From an uncultured Phycisphaerales bacterium (GTDB lineage: Bacteria; Planctomycetota; Phycisphaerae; Phycisphaerales; UBA1924), in the NCBI GenBank assembly GCA_903929885.1, contig CAIYWI010000164.1, positions 1 to 55,563 of the forward strand: a DNA stretch of 55,563 bases, written 5' to 3'. Position 1 is the stretch's first letter; each line of letters starts with the position of its first letter. A model generated the notes under the pieces. It saw only the letters and a list, made by a program, of their open reading frames with translations, did not search any database and was not told the DNA's origin. Shown one piece after another: positions 44,570 through 53,883 of this stretch. A program made the position numbers and the translations under genes.

Positions 44570-46189
44570 GTGAATCCTCCGGGGCCCGTCGGCCGAACCC
44601 ACGGCGTGCCCCGCCCCCTTGGAACAGGACCTCGCATCGCCCTCGTGCTGGGCGACCAACTCTCGCGGACCTCGCCCGCGCTGGCCGCGATCCGTCCCGG
44701 CGTCGACTGCGTGCTCATGGCCGAGACGCTCGAGGAGTCGCGACACGTCCCCAGCCACCGCCAGCGATCGTGCCTGTTCCTGTCGGCCATGAGGCACCAC
44801 GCCCATTGGCTTCGCGAGCAGGGCCACCTCGTTCGATACGTGACGCTCGATGATGGGGAGAACACCCAGACGCTCGCCGACGAGTTGCGACGGGCCGCGA
44901 CGGAACTGAACGCGCGAGGCGTCGTGATGCTCGAGGCGGGCGAGCACCGCGTGGCGGCGGCCATCGAGGGGGCGTGTCGTCTCCACGGCCTGCCGCTCGA
45001 GACCGTCGAGGACCCTCACTTCCTCACCACGCACGCCGAGTTCGAGGCGTGGGCGAAGGGTCGCAAGGAACTGACGATGGAGTACTTCTATCGCCAGCAG
45101 CGACGGCGCCTGGGCATCCTCGTCGACGATGAAGGGAAACCCGAAGGCGGCGACTGGAACTACGACGCCGAGAACCGAAAGGCGTTCCCCGCGAGCGGGC
45201 CTTCGCCGCGGCCGCCGCGACCGCGCAGGTTCGTCCCCGATGCGATCACCCGCGACGTCATGGCGATGATCGATCGAATGCTGCCCGACGCCCCGGGTCG
45301 GCTCGACTCCTTCGGCTGGCCCGTGACGAGGGAAGACGCCCTTGCGGCCCTGAAGGACTTCGTCTCCCATCGTCTTTCGGAGTTCGGCCCCTACGAGGAC
45401 GCGATGTGGTCGAGCGAGCCGTTCGTCTACCACTCGCTGCTCGCGCCGGCCCTCAACCTCAAGTTGCTCGACCCCCGCGAGTGCGTGGACGCCGCCCTCG
45501 ACGCCTTCCGTCGCGGGCGTGCGCCCCTGCAGTCGGTCGAGGCCTTCATCCGGCAGATCATCGGGTGGCGGGAGTACATCCGAGGCATCTACTTCCGCGA
45601 GGGCCCGGCCTACGAACGACGCAACTTCCTCGACGAGCACGGGCGACTCCCTTCATTCTACTGGACCGGCGACACCGACATGGCGTGCCTGAGCCGCTGC
45701 ATCGGCGAGGTGCTCGACCACGGCTTCGGCCATCACATCCAGCGACTGATGGTGACGGGCAACTTCGCCCTGATCGCGGGCGTGCATCCGAAGGCCGTCA
45801 GCGACTGGTACCTCAGCATGTTCGTGGACGCGGTCGACTGGGTCACGCTGCCCAACGCCCTGGGCATGGTGATGCACGCGGACGGATCAAAGGACTCGCC
45901 GCCGGTGGTGGGCACCAAGCCATACTGCGCCAGCGGCCAATACGTCAAGCGGATGAGCAACTACTGCAAGGGCTGTCGCTACGACCCGACGCTTCGCACG
46001 GGTCCCGAGGCGTGCCCGTTCACCACGCTGTACTGGGACTTCCTCGATCGCCATCGTTCCGTGTTCGCCCGCAACCACCGCATGCGGACCATCCTCTCCA
46101 ACCTCGACCGCTTCGAGCCCTCGCACCTGGCCGCCATCCGATCGCAGGCCGTCGCGATTCGGGTTCGCTGCGGCATCTCCTCCGCCTGA
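44570..46189 (+). CDS. Iron-sulfur bacterial cryptochrome/(6-4) photolyase-type protein (PhrB family)
   Basis: Encodes 539 residues from GTG 44570, with an AAGG site 8 bases ahead. The family (deoxyribodipyrimidine photolyase-related) uses FAD, a second chromophore and a [4Fe-4S] cluster, and the characterised Agrobacterium PhrB repairs (6-4) photoproducts. Present are the N-terminal ALVLGDQLS, the FAD region PFVYHSLLAPALNLKLLDP, IIGWREYIRGIYF, and GFGHHIQRLMVTGNFALIAG. A Cys trio YCKGCRYDPTLRTGPEACPF (C-x2-C-x12-C, about 466-482) follows, with a fourth Cys near 377 (CLSRC), matching the cluster ligands of the family. Follows kbl by 11 bases and is followed by a second photolyase. Confidence 0.88.
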   Translation: MNPPGPVGRTHGVPRPLGTGPRIALVLGDQLSRTSPALAAIRPGVDCVLMAETLEESRHVPSHRQRSCLFLSAMRHHAHWLREQGHLVRYVTLDDGENTQTLADELRRAATELNARGVVMLEAGEHRVAAAIEGACRLHGLPLETVEDPHFLTTHAEFEAWAKGRKELTMEYFYRQQRRRLGILVDDEGKPEGGDWNYDAENRKAFPASGPSPRPPRPRRFVPDAITRDVMAMIDRMLPDAPGRLDSFGWPVTREDALAALKDFVSHRLSEFGPYEDAMWSSEPFVYHSLLAPALNLKLLDPRECVDAALDAFRRGRAPLQSVEAFIRQIIGWREYIRGIYFREGPAYERRNFLDEHGRLPSFYWTGDTDMACLSRCIGEVLDHGFGHHIQRLMVTGNFALIAGVHPKAVSDWYLSMFVDAVDWVTLPNALGMVMHADGSKDSPPVVGTKPYCASGQYVKRMSNYCKGCRYDPTLRTGPEACPFTTLYWDFLDRHRSVFARNHRMRTILSNLDRFEPSHLAAIRSQAVAIRVRCGISSA

Positions 46190-46195
46190 CCATCC

Positions 46196-47638
46196 ATGCG
46201 CCCACTCATCTGGTTCCGTTCCGACCTTCGAGTCGACGACAACACCGCCCTCTCCAACGCCACCCGCAGCGCGGACGACGGCGCGGTCGCCCTCTTCGTC
46301 ATCTCGCCCGCGGAGTGGAAGGCCCACGACTACGCCCCGGCACGCATCGACCTGATGCTCCGGTCGCTCGCCGAACTTTCCCGCTCGCTCGACGCGTTGG
46401 GAATTCCCCTGCTCATCCGCGCCGCTCCGACGCCCGAGCAGGTCGCGGCCACGGTCGTCAAGGCGTGCATCGATTCCCGATGCGACGCGGTCTTCTTCAA
46501 TCGCGAATACGAGGTGAACGAGCAGCGCCGCGATCGGGCCGTGATCGACGCCCTTCGCGCCAAGAACATCCACGCAAGCCCCTGGCACGATCAGGTGGTG
46601 ATGGAACCGGGGTCGCTTCGCACCGGCGCCGGCAACGTCTACACCGTCTTCACCCCCTTCAAGCGGGCGTGGATCCGCCTGGCCGGAGAACAGGGCGGCG
46701 TCGAACCTCGCCCCTCGCCTCGCAAGGTCGCCTCGTGCGACGTCAGGCCCGACCCGGTGCCCGAGTCCGTCGCGGGCTTCGAGTGTCCCCGGGCCGTCTC
46801 GACGCTGTGGACCGCGGGCGAGAAGCATGCCCGAACCCGGCTGACGTCGTTCATCGAGGAACGCGGCCGGGCGTACAAGGATCGACGCGACATCCCCTCC
46901 GTCGACGGCACCAGCGGGCTCTCCCCCCACCTGGCCATCGGCACGATCTCGCCCCGACGCTGCATCGCCGCGGCGGTCGCGGCCAACGCTGCGACGAAGT
47001 CGCCGCTCGATGCCGGCTCCGAAGGCCTCGTCACGTGGATCAGCGAGTTGATCTGGCGAGAGTTCTACGTGCACATCGTGAGCGGCTTCCCTCGCGTATG
47101 CATGCACAAGGCGTTTCAGCAGGGCACCGACGCCATCCGCTGGAACGACGACGAGGCGAAGTTCCGGGCTTGGACGAGCGGGAGGACCGGCATTCCGATC
47201 GTCGACGCGGGCATGCGCCAACTCGCGGCCACCGGGTGGATGCACAACCGTGTCCGCATGATCACGGCCATGTTCCTCTCCAAGAACCTGTTCATCGACT
47301 GGCGCCGCGGCGAACGACACTTCATGACGAATCTGGTCGACGGGTTCCTCGCCAGCAACAACGGCGGATGGCAGTGGTCGGCCTCCACGGGCACGGATGC
47401 CGCCCCGTACTTCCGGATCTTCAACCCCGTCAGCCAGGGCGAGCGATTCGACCCCGACGGCGTCTATGTGCGACGCTGGGTGCCGGAACTGTCATCGCTC
47501 GGCGCGGAGGCGATTCACGATCCATCGTCACTCTCGCCCCTCGCACTGGCCCGACTCGACTATCCCATGCCGGTGGTCGATCTGGGAAGGAGCAGACTGG
47601 CCGCCATCGAGGCCTTCAAGAAACTCCGTCCCGCCTGA
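46196..47638 (+). CDS. phr: Class I-type deoxyribodipyrimidine photolyase
   Basis: Encodes 480 residues. It repairs cyclobutane pyrimidine dimers with blue light, FAD and an antenna pigment. The antenna domain opens PLIWFRSDLRVDDNTALS; the FAD domain has TSGLSPHLAIGTISPR, ELIWREFYVHI, TGIPIVDAGMRQLAATGWMHNRVRMI, FLSKNLFIDWRRGERHFM and NNGGWQWSASTGTDAAPYFRIF. These are the usual CPD-photolyase blocks, with the Trp electron-transfer positions present. It starts six bases after the Fe-S photolyase-type gene and is probably cotranscribed, so the pair may be a light-repair unit. Confidence 0.93.
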   Translation: MRPLIWFRSDLRVDDNTALSNATRSADDGAVALFVISPAEWKAHDYAPARIDLMLRSLAELSRSLDALGIPLLIRAAPTPEQVAATVVKACIDSRCDAVFFNREYEVNEQRRDRAVIDALRAKNIHASPWHDQVVMEPGSLRTGAGNVYTVFTPFKRAWIRLAGEQGGVEPRPSPRKVASCDVRPDPVPESVAGFECPRAVSTLWTAGEKHARTRLTSFIEERGRAYKDRRDIPSVDGTSGLSPHLAIGTISPRRCIAAAVAANAATKSPLDAGSEGLVTWISELIWREFYVHIVSGFPRVCMHKAFQQGTDAIRWNDDEAKFRAWTSGRTGIPIVDAGMRQLAATGWMHNRVRMITAMFLSKNLFIDWRRGERHFMTNLVDGFLASNNGGWQWSASTGTDAAPYFRIFNPVSQGERFDPDGVYVRRWVPELSSLGAEAIHDPSSLSPLALARLDYPMPVVDLGRSRLAAIEAFKKLRPA

Positions 47639-47810
47639 CTCCAGCCCATGGGGAAGCCGCCGGTTCGCCACCCACCTACCCGCCCCCAAACCGACGCGGG
47701 CCTGCGCCCGAGAAACGATTCTTAATCATGCGTACGGGGGCGCAACGCTCCGCAGATCGGCTACATTCGGGCGATTGGGGCCTGTGTCAACGACCAATCC
47801 GGGTGACTTC

Positions 47811-50402
47811 GTGAAGGCCGCACCGAACCCGGCGTCAGGGTTGCATTCGCTCTTTGCGCACCTCGAGTCGCTCCTGCGAAGGGCCCGCCGGGCCGAGGGC
47901 CCGCTGGAGGCGTCCCTCGTCCACAAAATGCGGGTGACATGTCGCCGCCTTCGGGTCGTGCTGTCGGTGCTGCCGCCGGACTCGCTCCGGGAGGCGGCCC
48001 GACCGCTGCGTGCGGCGCTTGGTCGCTTGCGTCGCATCGCAGGCGAAGCTCGCGACTGCGACGTGCACCTGCGACTGCTCGAGGAACTCGACGGTGCAAG
48101 GCGGGATCGGAAGCCTGACGGGCTGATCGACGCGCTGGCCATGACACGGGACGATCGGATCCGGGCCGGAGCGTCGCTGAGAGAGCACGTCGATGCCTTT
48201 CGCATCGGCCGATTCGCGAGGCACGCCCAAGCGTTGATCGCCGGCATCGAATCATGCCACGCCGAGTCGCCTGAGGGAAGCGTCGAACACCTGCGAGCGA
48301 ACGTGGCGCGATGTCGCGAAACGCTCGAGTCCGCGGGTGCCGTCTCGCCCTCGACTCCCTCCGCCTTCCATGAGTTGCGATTGGCCGTCAAGGCGTGGCG
48401 TTATGCACGCGAAGCGCTCGAGTTCGTCGGCATCGGAACCGAGGGTGATCCGGCCGCACTCGCCGAACTGCAGGCGAAACTGGGAGAACTCAACGACATC
48501 TCCACGCTCGCGGACCGACTCGACCGCTACGCGGCGGCCATCGATGCGCAGCCGCAAGCCGAGATGCTCGCCCCGGTTCGGCGCCAGCGCGATTCACTCC
48601 GAAGCCTTGCCGCCGGTTTCCGGGGCATCTTCGATGCCCGCACCCGTCACTTCGCCTCGTGGTGGACCGACCTGGCCGCATCGGGCCAGTTGGGCACATG
48701 CCTGACTCGCGCGGCGCCGATCGCGTCGCCCGCCCCTTCGCCTGTTCCGACCTCGCCCACCCCCGCGCCGCAGCAGGCGACGGCCCCCGTCGACGTGCAA
48801 CCCGAACTCTGGGTGACCGGAAGGCGCGTGGCGATCATCGACGTCGGCAGCAACAGCGTGCGGCTGCTCGCCGTGGAACTCACGGGCCGCCGCTCGTGGC
48901 GAACGCTGGCGCAGGAACGAGGCATGACCCGGCTGGCGCACGGCCTCACGCGGAACCGCACGCTCAATGCCGAAGCGATGGAGCGATCGATCTCTTGCAT
49001 CGCCTCGATGGCCGCCCGGGCCCGGGAACTCGGCTGCACCGACGTTCGAGCGTTCGCGACCGCCGCGGTGAGGGAATCCGCCAACGGCCCCGAGTTCGTG
49101 ACGCGAGTGAAGCACGCAACGGACGTGGACGTTCGCGTGGTGACCGCGGCCGAGGAGGGTCTCTTCACCCACGCCAGCGTCGTTCGGACGCTTGCCTCAG
49201 GCTCCATGCCCATCGCCGTCGCGGACCTTGGCGGCGGCAGTCTCGAAGTGGTGTACAGCACGCGAGGCGTCGTCACGGCCAATGTCTCGATGGAGCTGGG
49301 AGTCGTCGCCACCACCGAGCGATTCCCCGCCGCCGAAGCCTGCGGCATGGACGGACTTCGAGCCATGCGACGCGGCGTCGACGACTCGCTCAGGTCCGGC
49401 TTGCCGCGGAGCCACCCTGAACCCGCGGTGCTCGTCGGATGCGGCGGCACGTTCGCGACCATCGCCGCCATCGCCGCCGCCGCACGCGATCCGGCGGCCG
49501 ATGCGTCCGCCCCGCCCGCCGGTTGCCTGATTCGTCTGTCTCGCCGCGACGTGCGATCGCTGCTGGAGCACATGGCGACCCTCGCCGAGCCCGAGCTCGC
49601 GAGAGTGCCGGGGCTTCCCGCCGACCGCGCCGACATCATCATCGCCGGACTGGTGACGGTCGACCGACTGATGAGGCGACTGGGGTGCCAACAGTTGCTC
49701 GTGCACCCGGGCAGCATCCGGGAGGGCGTGCTGATGCGGGCCATCGACGAGATGCCTGCCCGACCGAACGAGTCCTGCACCCCCGAGCATGCCGTCGCCG
49801 CGGCGCGTCGACTGCTGGACCGATGCGCATGCGACCGACACCACGCCGAACAGGTCGCGGCCCTGTGCCTTCGACTGCACGATGCGCTGACCGGCGCGGG
49901 GTGCGTACCCGGACTCGGGCGGGATCCGATGGAGCGGGCCATCCTGGAAGCCGCGGGCTTGTTGCACGACACGGGCATGCTCGTGTCGTACAAGGGCCAC
50001 CATCGCCATTCCGAGCAGATCGTGCTGCACAACGAGCTCGAGCCCCTCACACGAACATGGATCGAGGCGTTGGCGACCGTCTGCCGCCATCATCGCAAGA
50101 AGGGGCCGAGCGAGCGGAACGGGCGCTTCGCCTCGCTCGCCCATGACATGCGGGCCTCGGTCCTCCGATTGGCGGCGATCCTTCGGGTCGCCGACGGACT
50201 GGACCGCTCCCACGCGGGCGTCGTCGGCGACGTTCGCGTCGCCGTCGGCAAGCGGACGCTCCGAATCGAGTGCGACTCCGGAGGGATCGACATGACGGCC
50301 GAGATCGCTGCGGCCGCATGCAAGTCCGACGTGCTCGCGACACTGACTGGGCTGCGGGTTTCCATCTCCAACGCGGAGCGGTCCGACGTCGCACCAGCAT
50401 GA
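47811..50402 (+). CDS. CHAD-Ppx/GppA-HD fusion protein
   Basis: Encodes 863 residues from GTG 47811 (GGTGA site); GTG 47784 would add nine residues. Residues 10-290 are a CHAD domain (VHKMRVTCRRLRVV and FHELRLAVKAWRY, with conserved His and basic residues that bind polyphosphate). A Pro/Ala linker (303-330) leads to an exopolyphosphatase/guanosine pentaphosphatase domain (337-645: AIIDVGSNSVRLLAVEL, ATAAVRESANG, AAEEGL, VADLGGGSLEVV). The C-terminal part (655-860) is an HD-type domain with LLHDTG (718-722) and HHRHSEQ. It probably binds and hydrolyses polyphosphate or (p)ppGpp. Ppx-HD is known, but the CHAD addition on one chain is unusual. About 170 upstream bases hold nothing certain. Confidence 0.87.
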   Translation: MKAAPNPASGLHSLFAHLESLLRRARRAEGPLEASLVHKMRVTCRRLRVVLSVLPPDSLREAARPLRAALGRLRRIAGEARDCDVHLRLLEELDGARRDRKPDGLIDALAMTRDDRIRAGASLREHVDAFRIGRFARHAQALIAGIESCHAESPEGSVEHLRANVARCRETLESAGAVSPSTPSAFHELRLAVKAWRYAREALEFVGIGTEGDPAALAELQAKLGELNDISTLADRLDRYAAAIDAQPQAEMLAPVRRQRDSLRSLAAGFRGIFDARTRHFASWWTDLAASGQLGTCLTRAAPIASPAPSPVPTSPTPAPQQATAPVDVQPELWVTGRRVAIIDVGSNSVRLLAVELTGRRSWRTLAQERGMTRLAHGLTRNRTLNAEAMERSISCIASMAARARELGCTDVRAFATAAVRESANGPEFVTRVKHATDVDVRVVTAAEEGLFTHASVVRTLASGSMPIAVADLGGGSLEVVYSTRGVVTANVSMELGVVATTERFPAAEACGMDGLRAMRRGVDDSLRSGLPRSHPEPAVLVGCGGTFATIAAIAAAARDPAADASAPPAGCLIRLSRRDVRSLLEHMATLAEPELARVPGLPADRADIIIAGLVTVDRLMRRLGCQQLLVHPGSIREGVLMRAIDEMPARPNESCTPEHAVAAARRLLDRCACDRHHAEQVAALCLRLHDALTGAGCVPGLGRDPMERAILEAAGLLHDTGMLVSYKGHHRHSEQIVLHNELEPLTRTWIEALATVCRHHRKKGPSERNGRFASLAHDMRASVLRLAAILRVADGLDRSHAGVVGDVRVAVGKRTLRIECDSGGIDMTAEIAAAACKSDVLATLTGLRVSISNAERSDVAPA

Positions 50403-50458
50403 CGACCGTGTCGCTCGGCTAGACTTCGGCAGACCTTCTGCTCGCGTCGGCTCTGCGC

Positions 50459-52960
50459 ATGAACCGCATCATCGATCTCTCCGGCCTGGCTTGGCGACTG
50501 ACGGGAACGCGCCATGTCGACGCCTCCGATCTGCGACCCGGGCCCGGGTCCATCGGGCCGTTGGCCGCCTCGTTGCCCGGCTGCGTCCACGTGGCCCTGA
50601 TGAACGCGGGCGCCATCGGCGATCCTCGCGAGGGGACCAACGAGCGTTCGCAACAGTGGGTCGGCGAAACCGACTGGACCTACGTCGCCCGACTGCCCGC
50701 CTTCACGACGAGGCCGGGCGACACGGCCCGCCTGATCCTCGAAGGACTCGACACCTGCGCGGAGATCATCGTCAACGGAACGGTCGCGGGCCGCTTCGAG
50801 AGCCAGCATGTCACGTGGCGATGCGAAGTCGGACACCTGCTCGCCGGCGCGGATGACGTGCTCGAGATTCGCTTCACCGCTCCCCTTGCCCGAATCCGGC
50901 ATCTCGAGCGAACGATGGGGGCACGCCCGGTCAACGGCGACTGGGATCCGTTCAACGTCATTCGCAAGAGCGCGTGCAACTTCGGATGGGACTGGGGACC
51001 GAAGGTCGCCACCTGCGGCATCTGGCGCGCCATCCGCCTCGAGGTCGGCGACTCGCCCACCATCCGGCACATACGCCCCCTCGTGCGACATCGCGGCGAT
51101 GATGCGTGGGAGATCGATGTCATCGCGGACATCGACTGGAACGGCCGCTCGCCGGTCGAGTGGCGTCTGCGAGCCTCGCTCGACGGCGGCGTCGAATCCG
51201 CGGCGTGTTGCACGGTGCCCTTTCACGCGCCGCTCGAGGCCGAGTCCGCGGCCGGCCGGCAACAGGTGACGCTCGCGATCCGCAACCCGGCCCGCTGGTG
51301 GCCCGCCCGCCACGGCCCGTCGCCGCTCTATCGACTCGACGCAACTCTGCTCGGGGCCGGCGATTCGAAAGGTTCGACCTGGACCGGGCATGTCGGCTTC
51401 CGCACGGTCTCGCTCGACACCGCCGCCGACGATCTCGGACGCCCCTTCACGATCCGAGTCAACGACCGACCGATCTTCTGCATCGGGGTGAACTGGATCC
51501 CGCCCGAACTGCTGCCGGGCCTGGCGGAGCAGTGCTCGACCGAGTCGCTCCTCGAGCGTTGCGAACGCGCCGAGTTCAACATGATCCGGGTCTGGGGCGG
51601 GGGCATGTACGAGACGCAGGCCTTCCATGACTGGTGCGACCGGCACGGCATGATGGTCTGGCACGACTTCATGTTCTCGTGCGCCATGTACTCCGAGGAG
51701 GAACCCTTGGCGTCGCTGGTGCGCGAGGAGGCGAACGAGCACGTGGCGCGACTGGCCAGGCATCCTGGTCTGGTGCTGTGGTGCGGCGGCAACGAGTGCA
51801 TCTGGGGACACGAGAGCTGGGGTTGGAAACAGCGGCTCTCGCCGGATCAAACGTGGGGCAAGGGGTTCTACCTCGACGTGTTGCCCTCGATCGTCGCGAC
51901 GCTCGACCCGACCCGACCCTATTGGGCCAACAGCCCCTGGTCCGGTGCCGAGGCGTCGGCTCCCAATGACGCCGCTCGCGGCGATCGGCACACCTGGGAC
52001 ACGAGCCTCGAGGGATACCGCTCGATCCCGAGCCGCTTTTGCAGCGAGTTCGGCCACCAGGCGCCGAGCGACCTGGCCACGCTGCGATCCGCCATCGATC
52101 CCGCCGAGCTTCGAACCTGGTCGCCGGCGCTCGAGCATCGACAACGAGGACCCGGCGGCAACGCGCAGCAGTACGACGCGGCGCTGCCGGCGTGGTTCGA
52201 CCCGCCTGCAACCTTCGAGCAGTGGCACCACCTGGCGCAGGTGCTGCAGGCCCGGGCGATGCGGATCAACATCGAGTTCTGCCGCGTCACGTCGCCCGCA
52301 TGCATGGGCGCGCTCGTGTGGCAACTCAACGACGTCTGGCCCGGTCTGACATGGTCGCTCATCGACTCTGCCGGCCGCACGAAACTCGCGTACGCGGCGA
52401 GCGCCACGGCTTCGCGGCCTCGCCACGTGGCGATCTTGCCCCACGCGACGCCCCTCGACGCCGAGGCGGTGGCGTTGAACGACACCGACCTGCCGTGGGA
52501 CGTCGAGTTGACCGTCGAGCGTCGTCGGCTCTGCGGAGAGGTGCTGGCTCGCGCGATGATCACGCTGCGTGTGGCGGCGCGAGAGGGCACTCGTCTGGCC
52601 TCGCTCAATGCCGTCGCGGGGCCGCCTGGAGACGCGTCGAGGGAATGTTTCGTCCTGCGATGGGATGGCGAGACGACGATTCATCTCTTCGCTCGCGACA
52701 AGGACTGCCTCCTGCCGACACCCGAAGCGACGATCGTCGATCGCGACGGCGGCGCCATGCTGGTGGCGCAATCGATGCTGATCGACGTGGCGCCATTCGA
52801 TCGGAGGGTTGTTCCGGACGACGGCCGCGACTGGCCTCTCTCGCTGCTGCCTGGCGACCGCGTGCCGCTCCGCGGCCCCACGCCCGGGCCGTTCGACCCG
52901 TCACGATGGGGTTGCACGCACTGGGGTGCCACCGGTGACTCCGCTGCGGCGGCGGGCTAG
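50459..52960 (+). CDS. GH2 beta-mannosidase
   Basis: Encodes 833 residues with no signal peptide, so probably cytoplasmic. The N-terminal sugar-binding domain (about 1-200) has ILEGLDTCAEIIVNG and NFGWDWGPKVATCGIWRAI, typical of beta-mannosidases. Immunoglobulin-like and TIM-barrel domains follow, with FNMIRVWGGGMYE, the acid/base Glu in CGGNECIWG and the nucleophile Glu in FCSEFGHQ. It would cleave terminal beta-mannosides from imported oligosaccharides. It converges on the permease gene with the palindrome CTAG holding both stop codons, and that operon could supply its substrate. Confidence 0.9.
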   Translation: MNRIIDLSGLAWRLTGTRHVDASDLRPGPGSIGPLAASLPGCVHVALMNAGAIGDPREGTNERSQQWVGETDWTYVARLPAFTTRPGDTARLILEGLDTCAEIIVNGTVAGRFESQHVTWRCEVGHLLAGADDVLEIRFTAPLARIRHLERTMGARPVNGDWDPFNVIRKSACNFGWDWGPKVATCGIWRAIRLEVGDSPTIRHIRPLVRHRGDDAWEIDVIADIDWNGRSPVEWRLRASLDGGVESAACCTVPFHAPLEAESAAGRQQVTLAIRNPARWWPARHGPSPLYRLDATLLGAGDSKGSTWTGHVGFRTVSLDTAADDLGRPFTIRVNDRPIFCIGVNWIPPELLPGLAEQCSTESLLERCERAEFNMIRVWGGGMYETQAFHDWCDRHGMMVWHDFMFSCAMYSEEEPLASLVREEANEHVARLARHPGLVLWCGGNECIWGHESWGWKQRLSPDQTWGKGFYLDVLPSIVATLDPTRPYWANSPWSGAEASAPNDAARGDRHTWDTSLEGYRSIPSRFCSEFGHQAPSDLATLRSAIDPAELRTWSPALEHRQRGPGGNAQQYDAALPAWFDPPATFEQWHHLAQVLQARAMRINIEFCRVTSPACMGALVWQLNDVWPGLTWSLIDSAGRTKLAYAASATASRPRHVAILPHATPLDAEAVALNDTDLPWDVELTVERRRLCGEVLARAMITLRVAAREGTRLASLNAVAGPPGDASRECFVLRWDGETTIHLFARDKDCLLPTPEATIVDRDGGAMLVAQSMLIDVAPFDRRVVPDDGRDWPLSLLPGDRVPLRGPTPGPFDPSRWGCTHWGATGDSAAAAG

Positions 52961-53883
52961 GCCTCGCGGGTCCCCTGCGTCGCGACGCCCTCGACGAAGA
53001 GTCGCCGAGCGAGCAGGTAAAGGACGAGCACGGGCACGACGACGATGCAACTGGCGGCCATGACGAGGTTCCACGGCGTTCCGCCGTGCTGGCTTTGGTA
53101 CATCTGCAGGCCCAGCGACAGCGTGTACTGCTCGTCGCGGTTGAGGAAAAGCAATGGCCCGAGGAAGTCGTTCCAGACCGTGACGGCCTGCATGATGGCG
53201 ACGACGGCGAGCGCAGGGCGGCTGAGCGGCAGGATGATCCGCACGAAGATGCCGACGTGGCCGCAGCCGTCGATCCGCGCCGCCTCGTCGAGCTCGCGCG
53301 GGATCCCCATGAAGAACTGCCGCAGCAGGAAGACGCTGAAGGCTCCCGCGAACCACGACGGCACCCAGAGCGGCGCGAGGGTGCCGATGAGATGCAGGTT
53401 CTTGAACAGGAGGAACTGCGGGCTCATGAGCACCGCCTGAGGCACCATCAGCGTGAGGAGCAGGATGCTGAACATCAGGTCGCGACCGGGAAAACGAAGG
53501 CGTGCAAAGCCGTACGCGGCGACCGCGCTCGACAGCGTCATGCCCGCCACGCTCAACACGCCCACGACGAGCGTGTTGCGCAGGTAGGTCGGGAAGTCGG
53601 CCATCGGGCTGACCCACACTTCCCTCACATTCTCCGCGACGAACCCGCCCACGTGATGCCACCGCGCGGGCTCCCACCACGCCAGTTCCCTGCCCGTCGC
53701 GTCGAACGCCGCGGGGAGGGGCGAGAGCGACGGCGCGGCCGCTTGGGAGGCGGGCCGAGCGGCGACGCCGACCATGAAGACAAGCGGGACCGCGTACGCA
53801 AGCCCGATGACCGCCATCGCCGCGAACAGCGCGACGCGAACGGGGGCCGACGGGCGGCGAGATGTGGAGGTTCGCCCGCTCAT
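52957..53883 (-). CDS. Sugar ABC transporter permease (MalG family)
   Basis: Encodes 308 residues from ATG 53883, which overlaps the upstream permease stop (ATGA); the longer in-frame start lies inside that gene. An N-terminal helix (about 18-40) is followed by an about 60-residue periplasmic insert and five more helices. The cytoplasmic EAA loop, PRELDEAARIDGCGHVGIFVRIILPLSRPAL, which docks the ATPase, is present and intact. It pairs with the MalF-like permease. No ATPase gene is in the window; such importers often share one encoded elsewhere. Confidence 0.9.
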   Translation of the reverse strand: MSGRTSTSRRPSAPVRVALFAAMAVIGLAYAVPLVFMVGVAARPASQAAAPSLSPLPAAFDATGRELAWWEPARWHHVGGFVAENVREVWVSPMADFPTYLRNTLVVGVLSVAGMTLSSAVAAYGFARLRFPGRDLMFSILLLTLMVPQAVLMSPQFLLFKNLHLIGTLAPLWVPSWFAGAFSVFLLRQFFMGIPRELDEAARIDGCGHVGIFVRIILPLSRPALAVVAIMQAVTVWNDFLGPLLFLNRDEQYTLSLGLQMYQSQHGGTPWNLVMAASCIVVVPVLVLYLLARRLFVEGVATQGTREA

